In this document: positions 23,301 to 30,442 of the stretch, piece by piece
How positions within the stretch are numbered: the first letter of the stretch is position 1
Layout of the letters: every line of letters begins with the position of its first letter
Assembly (NCBI GenBank): GCA_019914945.1
Contig: CM034105.1
Location: 9,920,001-9,984,000 of the forward strand
Source: Typha latifolia
Lineage: Eukaryota > Streptophyta > Magnoliopsida > Poales > Typhaceae
Direction of reading: 5' to 3'
DNA length: 64,000 bases
Position numbers and translations under genes: made by a program
Notes under the pieces: model-generated
Seen by the model: the letters and a program-made list of their open reading frames with translations, nothing else
Told to the model about the DNA's origin: nothing
Database searches by the model: none

Positions 23301-26300
23301 CATTAACCAATAACATCATGAATGTTACTGTGGGCAAATTGACATATACATTGCATTCTGAGGTAATGAAATCTTTGGACAAAAAACTTTCAAATGAGTG
23401 GTTTTCTACCAAGCATATGGAGCACCATGTGGGGATTTGAATATCTTCTTGTAACTGGTCATACTTTTTGGATGAACAGATCATATCTACAAGTTACTGT
23501 TTGAGTTGAAGGATCTTTTTTCCTCATTCATAATTTTTATCTACTTGCATTCATCAATCCTTGATTTACATTACTCTTGCTAGTCATACTCCTTTTTGTG
23601 ATGTTCTCATGCTTGCACTAAGTTGAGAAACACTAAATATTAATTAGTAGTAGTTCTGCAGGTGGTCTTTACTTGAGAAATATAGCTGTACTGCATCAAA
23701 ATTGCATTTGAAGCCTCGGAGGTTTAAAATATTTGTAGAAGCATTGGTAAGTCTGTCATTACTTTCCTCTTTCTTTCACATATACTCACTCAGAGACATG
23801 CTAATTTGTGGAACTGCGAATGCAAAAGTTTCAAGCATCTAAGTAGTACATTTTTCTTTATAGGAAAATCAACTTCTAAAGGACCGCAATAAAACTAGAA
23901 GGAAACGTCCTCAGGGAGATATTTATTTACCGTCTCCATCAACTCCAATTCTGAGCAAGGCACCAGCGAATGATCCTCAACAGGTGAAGCTGCTAGCTTT
24001 TGGTGCTCAAAACAGTATCAAGATCGGCGTTACTAAAGAGGCATCCTTCAAGCGTAATGTGGATCTCAACACAAATTTTGGTAAAGGTGATTTACATACA
24101 ATGCGAACTGTGAAGCAAAAGAGACGAGCAGGTGATTATAATTTAGCATTTCCAGGTTTGAGCAATCATATTGATATTTTTTGAAGTTATGCTACTTGTT
24201 TTCCATTAGTGATCAACTGATCATTGACTGCACCACACCCAGTTTAATTTCATGATTGCGTTGGTTGTATTAAAGAATAGCTCTATATATTCTAATTCTT
24301 GAAAGGGGGATTAAATATTTCTTCTCTCTTTTCTATTGATTGTTTAGGAGGCATTGTTGCATCTACTGCATATAGAAGATGGGAAAAAGCTGCAAGGGCA
24401 GGTGTTTCTTTGGTTGCTGATGCTGCCGAGCAATTAGAACGAGCTAGTATTAGTCAGAACTGTTCATTTAATTCAGGGACTCTGAATTCATTGTCAAATG
24501 ATATGTACTCCAGTAATGGTAAAGCTTCAAACTGGGTTTATTGTAACAAATGGACTTGGCTCAACTTTCACTTCCTCAATTTGAACTTTTATATGATTCA
24601 TTGATTGTTATACTCTATAGTCTCATCCATTTGCAGGGATATGCCCACATCAGATAAAAGAAACAGTTATACAGCCATCTGTGAAGTTGAAGTTGCAGTT
24701 ATTTCCAATAAATGAAGCTACTCGCAAAGCACTGGAAAAGGTAGTTCCTATTTCAGCTTATAGTATGATATTGCAATATGAAGTACTCTCAATTTCTATT
24801 ATAATCCCTATTTGTTGAAAAAGGTTTTTGAGAATGTTTGGCAGTTACCTATTCCTTGGAGACATCAATTATCCCTATTATTATGTCAAGTATATGAATG
24901 ATCTTAACATTTGGATTAGCAGTATTCACTCTTTGTATACTTGTACTTGTACACAAACATTTTAGTTTCTGACAGCCTTCATATAACAGGATGCACATAA
25001 TCCACATTTAGAGCTCACTTTAAGTGCTCGGAAAAGAATAACATCCGTACTAGAACATCTAAATCGCAAATGGTGCAACTCAAGCATAGCATGTGGAGAA
25101 CTAGTACTCTTCCCCTATAGCATTCAGCAAGAGGATTTAGCAAGTCATCAGAGGTGGACTATGAAAGATACTGTTTCAGCAGCTGATGTGTTTGTTAGTG
25201 TTGGTAGTCCTGCCATTTTCCGTCTAAGGTTCGTAAATTATATAGAAACATATTCAACCAAAAGTATCTGCATTATCAACTTGTACATGCAGTATTTATG
25301 GGTGCTAAATGTCCTTTTTATGTAATTTCTATGTAAGGTATGGTTGGTTCTCCAGCACTGAGATTGGGGCGGATATTCCTGAAGTATGTTCAGCTGCTCT
25401 CCTTGTTGACAATCTTATGCACACTAAAGCCCTTCAAATTGGATGTACCATGATAGATGATCTTGATACAATTAAAGCTGATCCTCCAGCCCTCAATCAT
25501 TTCTCTAAAGAACATTTTGAGCAGTCTGATGATCAGTTAGCCTCAGCAGTAGTCCCTCTTACATCATTTAGTTGCCCGACTGACACATTGATTGAGGTCA
25601 ACTCTGCAGAATGTAAGGATAATCTACCGGAATCCTCTACGAAGACACCATCCTTAATTGGAGAGGTTGAAGGACAGAGTACTGGAAAGCAAGAGGATAA
25701 TGTGGTATTTCTGTTTTCTCCCTACTTGTAATTAAATCAAATGGATTTTCACATGCATTTTTCTTGATGCATATTTTGGTTCATCTGTATTGTAGGTTCT
25801 TCTTGGAGCAAAGTGTGACTCAATGTCAACTCGGGATTGGGCTGATAGTCTTACCGACATAAGCATTGGAGATTTACTTGCTGAAGCATCAAGAGCTGCT
25901 AATTCAGATTGTATAAATTCCTCTTCTGGAAGAAAAGCTCCTTGTTGTGAAGAGGTCCCCCTCAGTTGTGATTCATTTGATGCTGCTATTGCTGCACATT
26001 TATCTGGTCACCAATCGGCAACTATGTCCACTCAGATATCTCATTCAAGTATCTGGAGTTCGGAAGAAACATGTGATGAGTTCTCCTTTAGAACAATACC
26101 AGCTTTCAAGCAAGAAATTGTAAACCCTTCTACCGTAAAAACAAACAAAGCCAGCAGACACCTTGTTTCTACAAATTCATTAGGATTTCAGGGTTTTCTT
26201 GAGGTTTGTTATGATGATTTATTGATTTAATGTCGTGTCTTACCAATTGAAATTATTGCTGCAGTTGTCTAACATGGTTCGATGTTATGTACCTTCTTTA

Positions 26301-26676
26301 GGGTTTTGCTGGATCTGTGCCTGCTGAAGATTTGGAGGATGAACCTTTGTCTGTCAAGGATTTCTCATCTGAAAATGACAGCTCTGCAAAAGATCCATAT
26401 CTAACCGACATATATTGGGTATTTAACATTATCCTCTTCTTATGAGTGAGTGTGTGCTCATAGTTCACAAATATTTCTGATAGTGATCTGAGTGGAATTC
26501 TCTCTTTGCAGCCAGATTCTTTAGGACCATTAGACTTGGAGACACCTTCCTTCAGATACCAGGGTCAAGAACTGGTCTTTGGAGATAGTCTTGGAAGTTT
26601 GAGCCGTTTAATGGCTAGTAGCTTAGATGCGTTTCGGAATCTGTCGTTCTTCAGTATGGAGAAAAAAGAGTCTTGA
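4951..26676 (+). CDS. TKI1: TSL-kinase interacting protein 1 (TKI1), Cramped-like SANT/Myb protein; 13 exons
   Basis: Exons: 4951-5044, 5128-5210, 5291-5338, 19262-19371, 23662-23746, 23864-24131, 24348-24518, 24637-24740, 24990-25228, 25338-25704, 25796-26203, 26302-26418, 26512-26676 (TGA). All introns are GT-AG. The exons sum to 2259 nt, i.e. 752 residues, with no internal stop. A SANT/Myb domain lies at about residues 36-90: first helix [16 protein letters not shown], third helix [13 protein letters not shown]. Next comes the conserved [20 protein letters not shown] segment. A basic, nuclear-signal-like run RNKTRRKR sits at 148-155. A conserved middle region (about 300-405) begins [10 protein letters not shown], and the Ser/Asp-rich C-terminal half includes the [16 protein letters not shown] motif. 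Arabidopsis TKI1 was found as a partner/substrate of the TOUSLED kinase, and animal Cramped proteins share this SANT type, so nuclear chromatin or transcription work is expected. The start is supported by an in-frame stop 21 nt upstream. Confidence 0.93.
6485..6503 (+). repeat. Short interstitial CCCTAA run
   Basis: CTAACCCTAACCCTAACC, about three plant-like telomeric units inside intron 3. Too short to signify a chromosome end. Confidence 0.8.
6750..7459 (-). repeat. 3' LTR of the intron-3 Ty3/gypsy element (family G)
   Basis: 710 bp. It contains TGCGTTCGAACGC palindromes near 7298-7312 and 7358-7375, close to the U3 start on the element's strand. It aligns along nearly its whole length with the partner LTR. 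The partner is longer mainly because of a 24-bp tandem expansion. Confidence 0.88.
7460..7476 (-). other. Polypurine tract of the intron-3 element
   Basis: Immediately inside the 3' LTR, the element strand reads GGGGAAGCGAGGTGGGC, purine-rich as expected for priming second-strand synthesis. Confidence 0.6.
7700..8885 (-). pseudogene. Ty3/gypsy reverse transcriptase and partial RNase H (broken)
   Basis: Minus-strand reading gives the RT core in order. N-terminal [16 protein letters not shown] lies at about 8790-8830. Then come [18 protein letters not shown] and [14 protein letters not shown] (8402-8570), and [11 protein letters not shown] at about 8320-8350. After this, [19 protein letters not shown] and [20 protein letters not shown] (about 7865-8035) are the start of RNase H. 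The active-site box should read F/Y-x-D-D. Here it is FND, so one catalytic Asp has become Asn. There are stops or frameshifts at about 8190, 8401 and 8600-8680. RNase H is truncated and no integrase follows. Confidence 0.85.
9184..9372 (-). pseudogene. Retroviral-type aspartic protease fragment (broken)
   Basis: Reads [20 protein letters not shown].., the usual continuation of the protease active-site loop in Ty3/gypsy polyproteins. The loop is expected to be D-S-G-[AST]; here it is DSRS, a Gly-to-Arg change that should abolish activity. The downstream [18 protein letters not shown] segment is typical of the family. Confidence 0.7.
9392..10756 (-). pseudogene. Ty3/gypsy gag remnant (several frames)
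   Basis: The largest piece (9392-9967) reads [29 protein letters not shown], the end of a retrotransposon gag domain. It is followed by a basic linker and a zinc-knuckle-like [14 protein letters not shown] of the variant type common in plant Ty3 elements. The amino-terminal part (10208-10756) is spread over at least two other frames. It starts [16 protein letters not shown] next to the primer-binding site. At least two frameshifts separate the parts. Confidence 0.75.
10871..10882 (-). other. Primer-binding site, tRNA-iMet type
   Basis: The + strand GCTCTAATACCA is the complement of TGGTATTAGAGC, one mismatch from the initiator-Met primer site. It ends 2 bp from the 5' LTR start at 10885. Confidence 0.85.
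10885..11677 (-). repeat. 5' LTR of the intron-3 Ty3/gypsy element, with 24-bp tandem expansion
   Basis: 793 bp, 83 bp longer than the partner LTR. The extra length lies at about 11515-11590, where a 24-bp unit containing GATAGCCACGTTCGAATGAC is repeated three times. Since LTRs are identical at insertion, the expansion (or a contraction in the other LTR) happened after insertion. Confidence 0.87.
12600..13730 (+). repeat. Unclassified repeat arm with GGCAC-rich end
   Basis: The stretch 13040-13290 (TGCTAGATATCAT.., GATTTCCTCTAATTTTTGCCCC) is roughly the inverse of 18520-18760 later in the same intron. The flanking segments 12700-12800 and 13540-13700 are rich in GGCACGACA/TGGCACAGG-type words. 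This looks like remnants of one LTR-type repeat in opposite orientations. I cannot find its ends or any protein. Confidence 0.4.
13850..15188 (-). pseudogene. Decayed hAT-superfamily transposase (DUF659 type) in intron 3
   Basis: Minus-strand pieces follow the order of plant DUF659-type hAT proteins. The first is [20 protein letters not shown] (about 14800-14860). Next come [16 protein letters not shown] (about 14574-14625) and [19 protein letters not shown]. Then a [12 protein letters not shown] segment (about 14365-14400) and a degenerate [16 protein letters not shown] segment (about 14130-14160). Between them are stops and shifts, for example a stop right after TLMCD where Gly-Trp-Thr is expected, and the C-terminal dimerisation domain is not seen. 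An acidic N-terminal part ([17 protein letters not shown]) is at about 15090-15145. Host intron and element are in opposite orientation. Confidence 0.65.
15755..16176. mobile_element. hAT-like non-autonomous element (MITE), 0.42 kb
   Basis: Starts TAAGGAGTGAAAACGAGTCGG and ends with the rough inverse (..TACCCTTTTACACCTCAT). Subterminal clusters of CGGAT/TATCCG words are as in the larger element at 20935-22358. It has no coding capacity. An 8-bp duplication is not convincing, so the ends have decayed. Confidence 0.55.
16656..17112. mobile_element. MITE with ~100-bp terminal inverted repeats
   Basis: Left AAATTTGCATATGACACCCT (16656 on) pairs with the reverse complement of the right end, AAATTTGCATATAACACCCT (ending 17112). 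The similarity continues for about 100 bp through the TTTACACYCTACATTTT and TATAATTTAGCGA blocks. About 457 bp in total, non-coding and AT-rich. I could not settle a clean target-site duplication, so the superfamily is uncertain. Confidence 0.75.
17533..18351 (-). repeat. Family-G-related LTR, probably solo
   Basis: Begins TGGAACGATTC and ends ..AAATGTATCA, like the LTRs at 6750-7459 and 10885-11677. It carries four to five GCGTTCGAACGC-type palindromes at 18095-18275 in the equivalent position. Neither a primer-binding site nor a polypurine tract is visible beside it, and flanking 5-mers do not match, so one edge may be misplaced or decayed. Confidence 0.55.
18380..19070 (-). repeat. Inverse arm of the 12.6-13.7 kb repeat
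   Basis: AT-rich segment with GGGGCAAAATTTGG, TAGATCT and TTTTGCTAGATCTAGG words that mirror 13040-13290. It abuts the last ~190 bp before exon 4. No protein recognised. Confidence 0.35.
19262..19371 (+). CDS. TKI1: TKI1 exon 4 (end of SANT domain)
   Basis: A single 110-nt exon stranded between two transposon-rich introns. It encodes [20 protein letters not shown] then [17 protein letters not shown], ending in phase 2 at ..CGATG|GTAACT, and joins exon 5 to restore the WWSLLEKY run. Skipping it would cause a frameshift. Confidence 0.93.
20935..22358. mobile_element. Non-autonomous hAT element, 1.42 kb, with 8-bp target-site duplication
   Basis: Terminal inverted repeats TAGGGGTGAAAAC at both ends (20935 on; reverse complement ending 22358). 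The flanking 8-mers ATCATGAG (20927-20934) and ACCATGAG (22359-22366) match at 7 of 8. Both subterminal regions are packed with CGGATA/TATCCG words, as in hAT elements. The middle has no transposase, only a C-rich minisatellite-like tract. The right ~250 bp closely matches, inverted, the end of the transposase-bearing element at 39901. It sits inside the copia gag fragment, so it is younger than that. Confidence 0.88.
21290..21510. repeat. Minisatellite-like CTCCCTCGTCGAGCTCG tract
   Basis: Imperfect repeats of CCTCCCTCNTCGAGCTCGNC within the non-autonomous hAT element. The minus-strand Gly/Glu/Arg-rich frames across it (EGG.. runs) are a by-product of the repeat. Confidence 0.7.
23190..23202 (-). 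other. Primer-binding site (tRNA-iMet type) of the copia-like remnant
   Basis: The + strand GGCTTTGATACCA is the complement of TGGTATCAAAGCC, one mismatch from the initiator-Met site. It directly abuts TGTAATGAG at 23203, the probable LTR start. Confidence 0.75.
23203..23314 (-). repeat. Probable 5' LTR of the copia-like remnant
   Basis: Begins TGTAATGAGTAGAG next to the primer site. A possible TG..CA end is ..CCAATAACA at 23314, which would make a short LTR of ~112 bp. The end is tentative because no second LTR remains for comparison. Confidence 0.4.
23662..26676 (+). CDS. TKI1: TKI1 exons 5-13 (middle and C-terminal regions)
   Basis: Nine exons with introns of 91-249 bp. Exon 5 encodes [20 protein letters not shown]. 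Exon 6 carries the basic RNKTRRKR run and a CCT..AGC stretch ([13 protein letters not shown]). Exon 7 encodes the [20 protein letters not shown] segment. Exons 8-9 encode the conserved [20 protein letters not shown] and [17 protein letters not shown] region. Exons 10-11 are acidic and Ser-rich, with [20 protein letters not shown] and a [11 protein letters not shown] motif. Exons 12-13 end with [20 protein letters not shown]. Confidence 0.93.
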
Positions 26677-27010
26677 TCAAGTGAACCTTGCAAGGGCATT
26701 TAGATCTCAAATGGCACAGCTGGTCGTATTTGGAGATGAAATATTATAGGGGGTTCAAAAGCCGATATGATATAGACTAGTGAAGGTACGTAGTTCAGTC
26801 AGTGAGTTGACTATGAAGTGGTTCTATCCTCTTTGAGCTGATCGAATCTGAGTGCAAGAAAGAGTCATTACCATCTTGCTCATTTGTTGTACATTAACTG
26901 ACTCAGCCTGTTGTAAACAAACCACCAGGAGGGTTCTGTAAACTGCCCGTCTTCAACCCGATAACTTGTATACTAGTCCTTGTCTAACATCTTGTACAAA
27001 AACACACTAA
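26677..27010 (+). other. Probable 3' UTR of TKI1
   Basis: Non-repetitive, moderately GC sequence downstream of the TGA. It changes to low-complexity AT-rich DNA after about 27.0 kb. No canonical AATAAA is seen, which is common in plants, so the end is approximate. Confidence 0.45.
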
Positions 27011-27834
27011 CGATCAAGTTCTTCATCGTTGGCTTTATGAGTACATGAGCAACAAATCTATAGTTGCTACAATTAGTTCATGTCTTAAATTATTATCTCA
27101 AATAGTTTCATCAAACTTGGATATATTCACCAGGGACGAGCTATCCGTTTGTGACGTTACGGCTCATCATATTCTAAATTTTTATACATCAACTAATCAT
27201 GGACAGCGGCTCTCTCGATGACAGTTCCTAGTGCTCAACTTATAATACATGAAGTATCGACGGTTAGAAAATGCACTTAATTTATCTCTTTCCTCCCAAA
27301 CTCCTTGTTTTTCTTCAATCCTCCTACCTTGTCCTTACTTTCTCCTTCCTCACAAATCGCTGTTTAATAGCGGCCGATAGCAGAGAGAAATAGCTATGCG
27401 GCAGCATAGGAGACCCGACTTCCAAGCAGGAGTGGGCTGATAAGAGGGAGAGAACGAGAGATAATAGAAGAGAATATATTCTCTCCTAGCTTGATATTCG
27501 AGAGATAAGAGAAGGTAAGAGAAAAGTTAATTACCTTTTCTTTTTTTCTCTCCTCACTTTCTCCTCTGTTCTTTCCTAAATTAAAGATAGGTATACATTA
27601 TAGATTTACTATACACCACAAAACTTTTTGTCAAAAGCTTAGTGAAAAATTTAAAAGAATCTGGAAATGATTTGTCACACACTATCAACATAATAATATA
27701 TTAATACAAAATAATAAAGCATAAAATAGACAATTGCAAACATGAGGAAGCACGGAGCATATCTAAGATTGAACCAATCAGTAAAACCAATAGTAGCAGT
27801 TATAAGAATGACCTATAGATTGCTTATATTCACT
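27011..27834. other. Intergenic, nothing recognised
   Basis: AT-rich with a TC/GA-biased patch at 27290-27590 (paired GAGAGA and TCTCTC runs that could fold). No gene, no clear element ends. Confidence 0.6.
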
Positions 27835-28320
27835 TGTAATGGTCTGATCATGAAGGTGCAATCGTTACGGATACTTACGCAGTGATGGATATCGGTTGGC
27901 TTGAGAGGGTGGCCATAGTGGAGGTGGAAAGGTGGTGGTAGCACTTAGTGACAATGGTGGTGGAAGCTAATTAGCAACTACTCTTAATGCAAAGAAAATA
28001 ATTCATTCATCCAATTATGGCCCAATAGGGTGCATGCCACATATCTTAGAGACGGCTATCCTAATCGAGTTACAAACTCAATTGATTGACTTGACTCGAC
28101 TCAATTGACCCTTGCCCGGTGAGCTCGGGTCTAACTAGCTCCTAATAATCAAATGCAAAATATGGGTTAGACCCTTGGGTCTAACCAGTTGCAAATTACT
28201 TACTAAACACTAACAAAAAATCTAAATAAATAAAAATGCAAGGTCCTTATTGTAAACCGCAACTTTGAACCCCACGTTCCCCAACTCCTGGCTTCAACTT
28301 AGCTTTGTTAGACCGGAGCA
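27835..28320 (-). repeat. Family-C LTR copy 1
   Basis: Begins TGTAATGGTCTGATC. It parallels 44196-44704 along its length through several shared blocks: GGAGGTGGAAAGGTGGTGGT, AATAATTCATTCATCCAATT, AGGGTGCATGCCACAT and AAATCTAAATAAATAAAAAT. The right end (..GACCGGAGCA) is degenerate relative to the ..GATCGTAACA of the second copy. Confidence 0.6.
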
Positions 28321-29527
28321 GTCCACCACACCTTCACCTTGCCCTTAAGGTGTCGTGGAAAAGAAGCTATCGATTACCGCCCATTCTCCGCCACTATTCT
28401 TCGATCTAGATGCTGAGGACCAATAGTTCATCTCAGCTTGAATTACTACCTTTCCGGTAGGCGTAGATGGTAATTCAAATCTAGAGAAGCCATCAGCCTC
28501 AAGCAGTTGATATTACAAACCAGATCTAAACCATTCTAGACATAAAAAAAATTATGAGATTTTGCGTAGTGGTAGCCTCATAAGTTAAAGTTCTAATGGA
28601 TTTGGTTTCATGTGAATCAAAAGTCGGGATGAAAAGTTAAAAATAATAGAGTGGAGGAAGATCAGAACAGGGCAGAATAGTAAATATCCGATGTTTTAGC
28701 GGTCGTCGGAGGGTGGCGGAGGGCCAAGGGTGGTGATGGATGGCCGTAAAGTAGGATGGCTGTTGGAGGAAGATGGTGACTAGGGTTTAAAGAGGAAGAT
28801 GATGACTAGGGTTTAAAAGATCAAAAGGCTTCTACGGTTATAATCTACTCCTAAAAGGATAATGATGATCTAACGGGTATATAAAAAGATAAAGATATAA
28901 AGAATAATTTGGCAAAATTCAAATTCGTTCAATAATTATTAACACACGTCCACTCCTATTTATAAGAGTAAACTTCCTAGTGGATAGCATTCATATGCGG
29001 ATTATCCAATTTATTTGAAATTCAAAATAATAAGATAAAATGAACTAATTAACTTGACTTGACTTAACCCATGGTCGGATCGTAACAATCAACCATGCTT
29101 CTAACACCTTGTCCATAAGAAGAATAGTCTGTCACATCCATGTACTTGTACAACTTGACTTACTAATAATTAAATGCAAAATATAGGTCAGAATAGGTTT
29201 GATCGATTACAATTGACTTACTAAACACTAAACAAAAATCTAAATAAATAAAAATGCAAGGTCCTTATTGTAAACCGCAACCTTGAACTCCACATTCCCC
29301 TACTCCATGCTCTGGCTTGGCCTAGTCAAACTGTAACAATCCACTACGCCTTCACCTTGCCCTCAAGGTGCCGCGGAAAGGAAGCTGTCGAGTACTGCCT
29401 GTTCTCCCTTGCTGTTCTTTGATATAGATGCTAAGGACCAATAGTTCATCCCAACTTGAATTACTAGCTTTCGGTAGGCGTAGCTGGTAATTCAAATCTG
29501 GAGAAGCTATTGGTCTTAAGTAGTTGA
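28141..29527 (-). repeat. ~1.02-kb tandem duplication spanning an LTR junction
   Basis: The segment 28141-28510 recurs at 29161-29527. Shared blocks are ACTTACTAAACACTAA, GCAAGGTCCTTATTGTAAACCGCAA, CCTTCACCTTGCCC, and GACCAATAGTTCATC followed by the adjoining leader block. Each copy is directly followed by the start of a family-B LTR (28511 and 29528). The period is 1017 bp. The unit therefore contains family-C LTR end + leader + family-B LTR, duplicated head to tail. Confidence 0.7.
28511..29086 (-). repeat. Family-B LTR
   Basis: Starts TATTACAAACCAG (degenerate TG), ends GGTCGGATCGTAACA. It is followed by the same ATCAACCATGCTTCTAACACC-like block that follows the family-B LTR ending at 36078, i.e. 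the inner edge of a 3' LTR for a minus-strand element. It carries a CTCCTATTTATAAGAGTA palindrome typical of the family (about 28950-28968). Confidence 0.7.
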
Positions 29528-29754
29528 TGTTACAAACCATATTTGGACCAATCTAGACATAAGAAAATTATGGGAACTTTTGTGTGGTGGTAGCCTCGTA
29601 AGATATGGTTCTAATGGATTTGGTTTCACGTGAATTAGAGGTCGGATGAAAAGTTAAAATTATAAGAGTGAGGGAAGATCAGAATGAGGCATAGTTAATA
29701 TCCGATGTTGCGGCAATCATCGGAGGGTGGCGGCAACCAAGGGTGGTGGTGGAC
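29528..29754 (-). repeat. Family-B 3' LTR, outer part (interrupted)
   Basis: Starts TGTTACAAACC and matches the first ~230 bp of the LTR at 38628. It stops at GGTGGTGGAC (29754), where a family-A LTR begins. The rest of the same LTR resumes at about 35812 and ends at 36078. Confidence 0.75.
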
Positions 29755-29829
29755 TGTAATACCCACAACCTTAAACACGTGCATGGCACGAGCCCACATG
29801 GCACGTGCGTAGCACCTTACTATTGGTTA
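29755..29829 (+). repeat. Family-A LTR copy C, first 75 bp
   Basis: Begins TGTAATACCCACAACC and continues with ACGTGCATGGCACGAGCCCA, matching the beginning of the family-A LTRs (TGTAACGCC.. at 60817, and the reverse complement ending 33079). It is cut at 29829 by the inverted solo LTR and resumes at 33085. Confidence 0.75.
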
Positions 29830-30019
29830 TGTAACAACCCAATCCCAAAAAAAAAAAAAAAATTCATGGGCACGACGCGACCGGCCACACTGTGGCCGGC
29901 CTCGTGCCCATATTCATGCAGCTTGGTGGGGCGCCACGCGCCTGCGGCCGCTGCCGTAACCAACCGGCTGCGGTGGGCCCCGGCGCCGCCACTACTCCTC
30001 CACCGCCTTCTCTCTCTCT

Positions 30020-30060
<41 letters not shown>

Positions 30061-30178
30061 CCACCCTCTCACTCTACTCTCTCTATCTATACCGGCACCT
30101 TCCCTGGAGCCGCCGCCGCCACCGGTGAGATCTCTCACTCCCCCTCTCTTTCCTTCTCTCTCTCCCTCTCTGTCTCTA

Positions 30179-30260
<82 letters not shown>

Positions 30261-30406
30261 CCGAGGTTGGGATCGTCGGAGCCGAGCTGCCGACGCCGGC
30301 CGCTGGCTGGCCAGCAGCGGCCGGTGCCCTCCCTGCCGGCCCGGGTCCGCAACCTCCTCCCTCACCTCCTCTCTTTCTTCTCTTCCTCTTCTCTTCTTCT
30401 TCTTCT

Positions 30407-30442
<36 letters not shown>

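Larger units (their letters stand above)
19372..23661 (+). other. TKI1 intron 4, 4.3 kb
   Basis: Donor GTAACT at 19372 and acceptor TTCTGCAG ending 23661. The first ~1.2 kb shows no recognisable feature beyond AT-rich, gene-intron-like sequence. The rest is a copia-like gag fragment split by a hAT element, then a short LTR-like segment near 23203-23314, then ordinary intron to the acceptor. Confidence 0.88.

Noticed and set aside
24299..24604. 101-codon frame as a separate gene
   Set aside because: It is TKI1 exon 7 read through into introns on both sides; the splice sites at 24348 and 24518 keep frame with the neighbouring exons.
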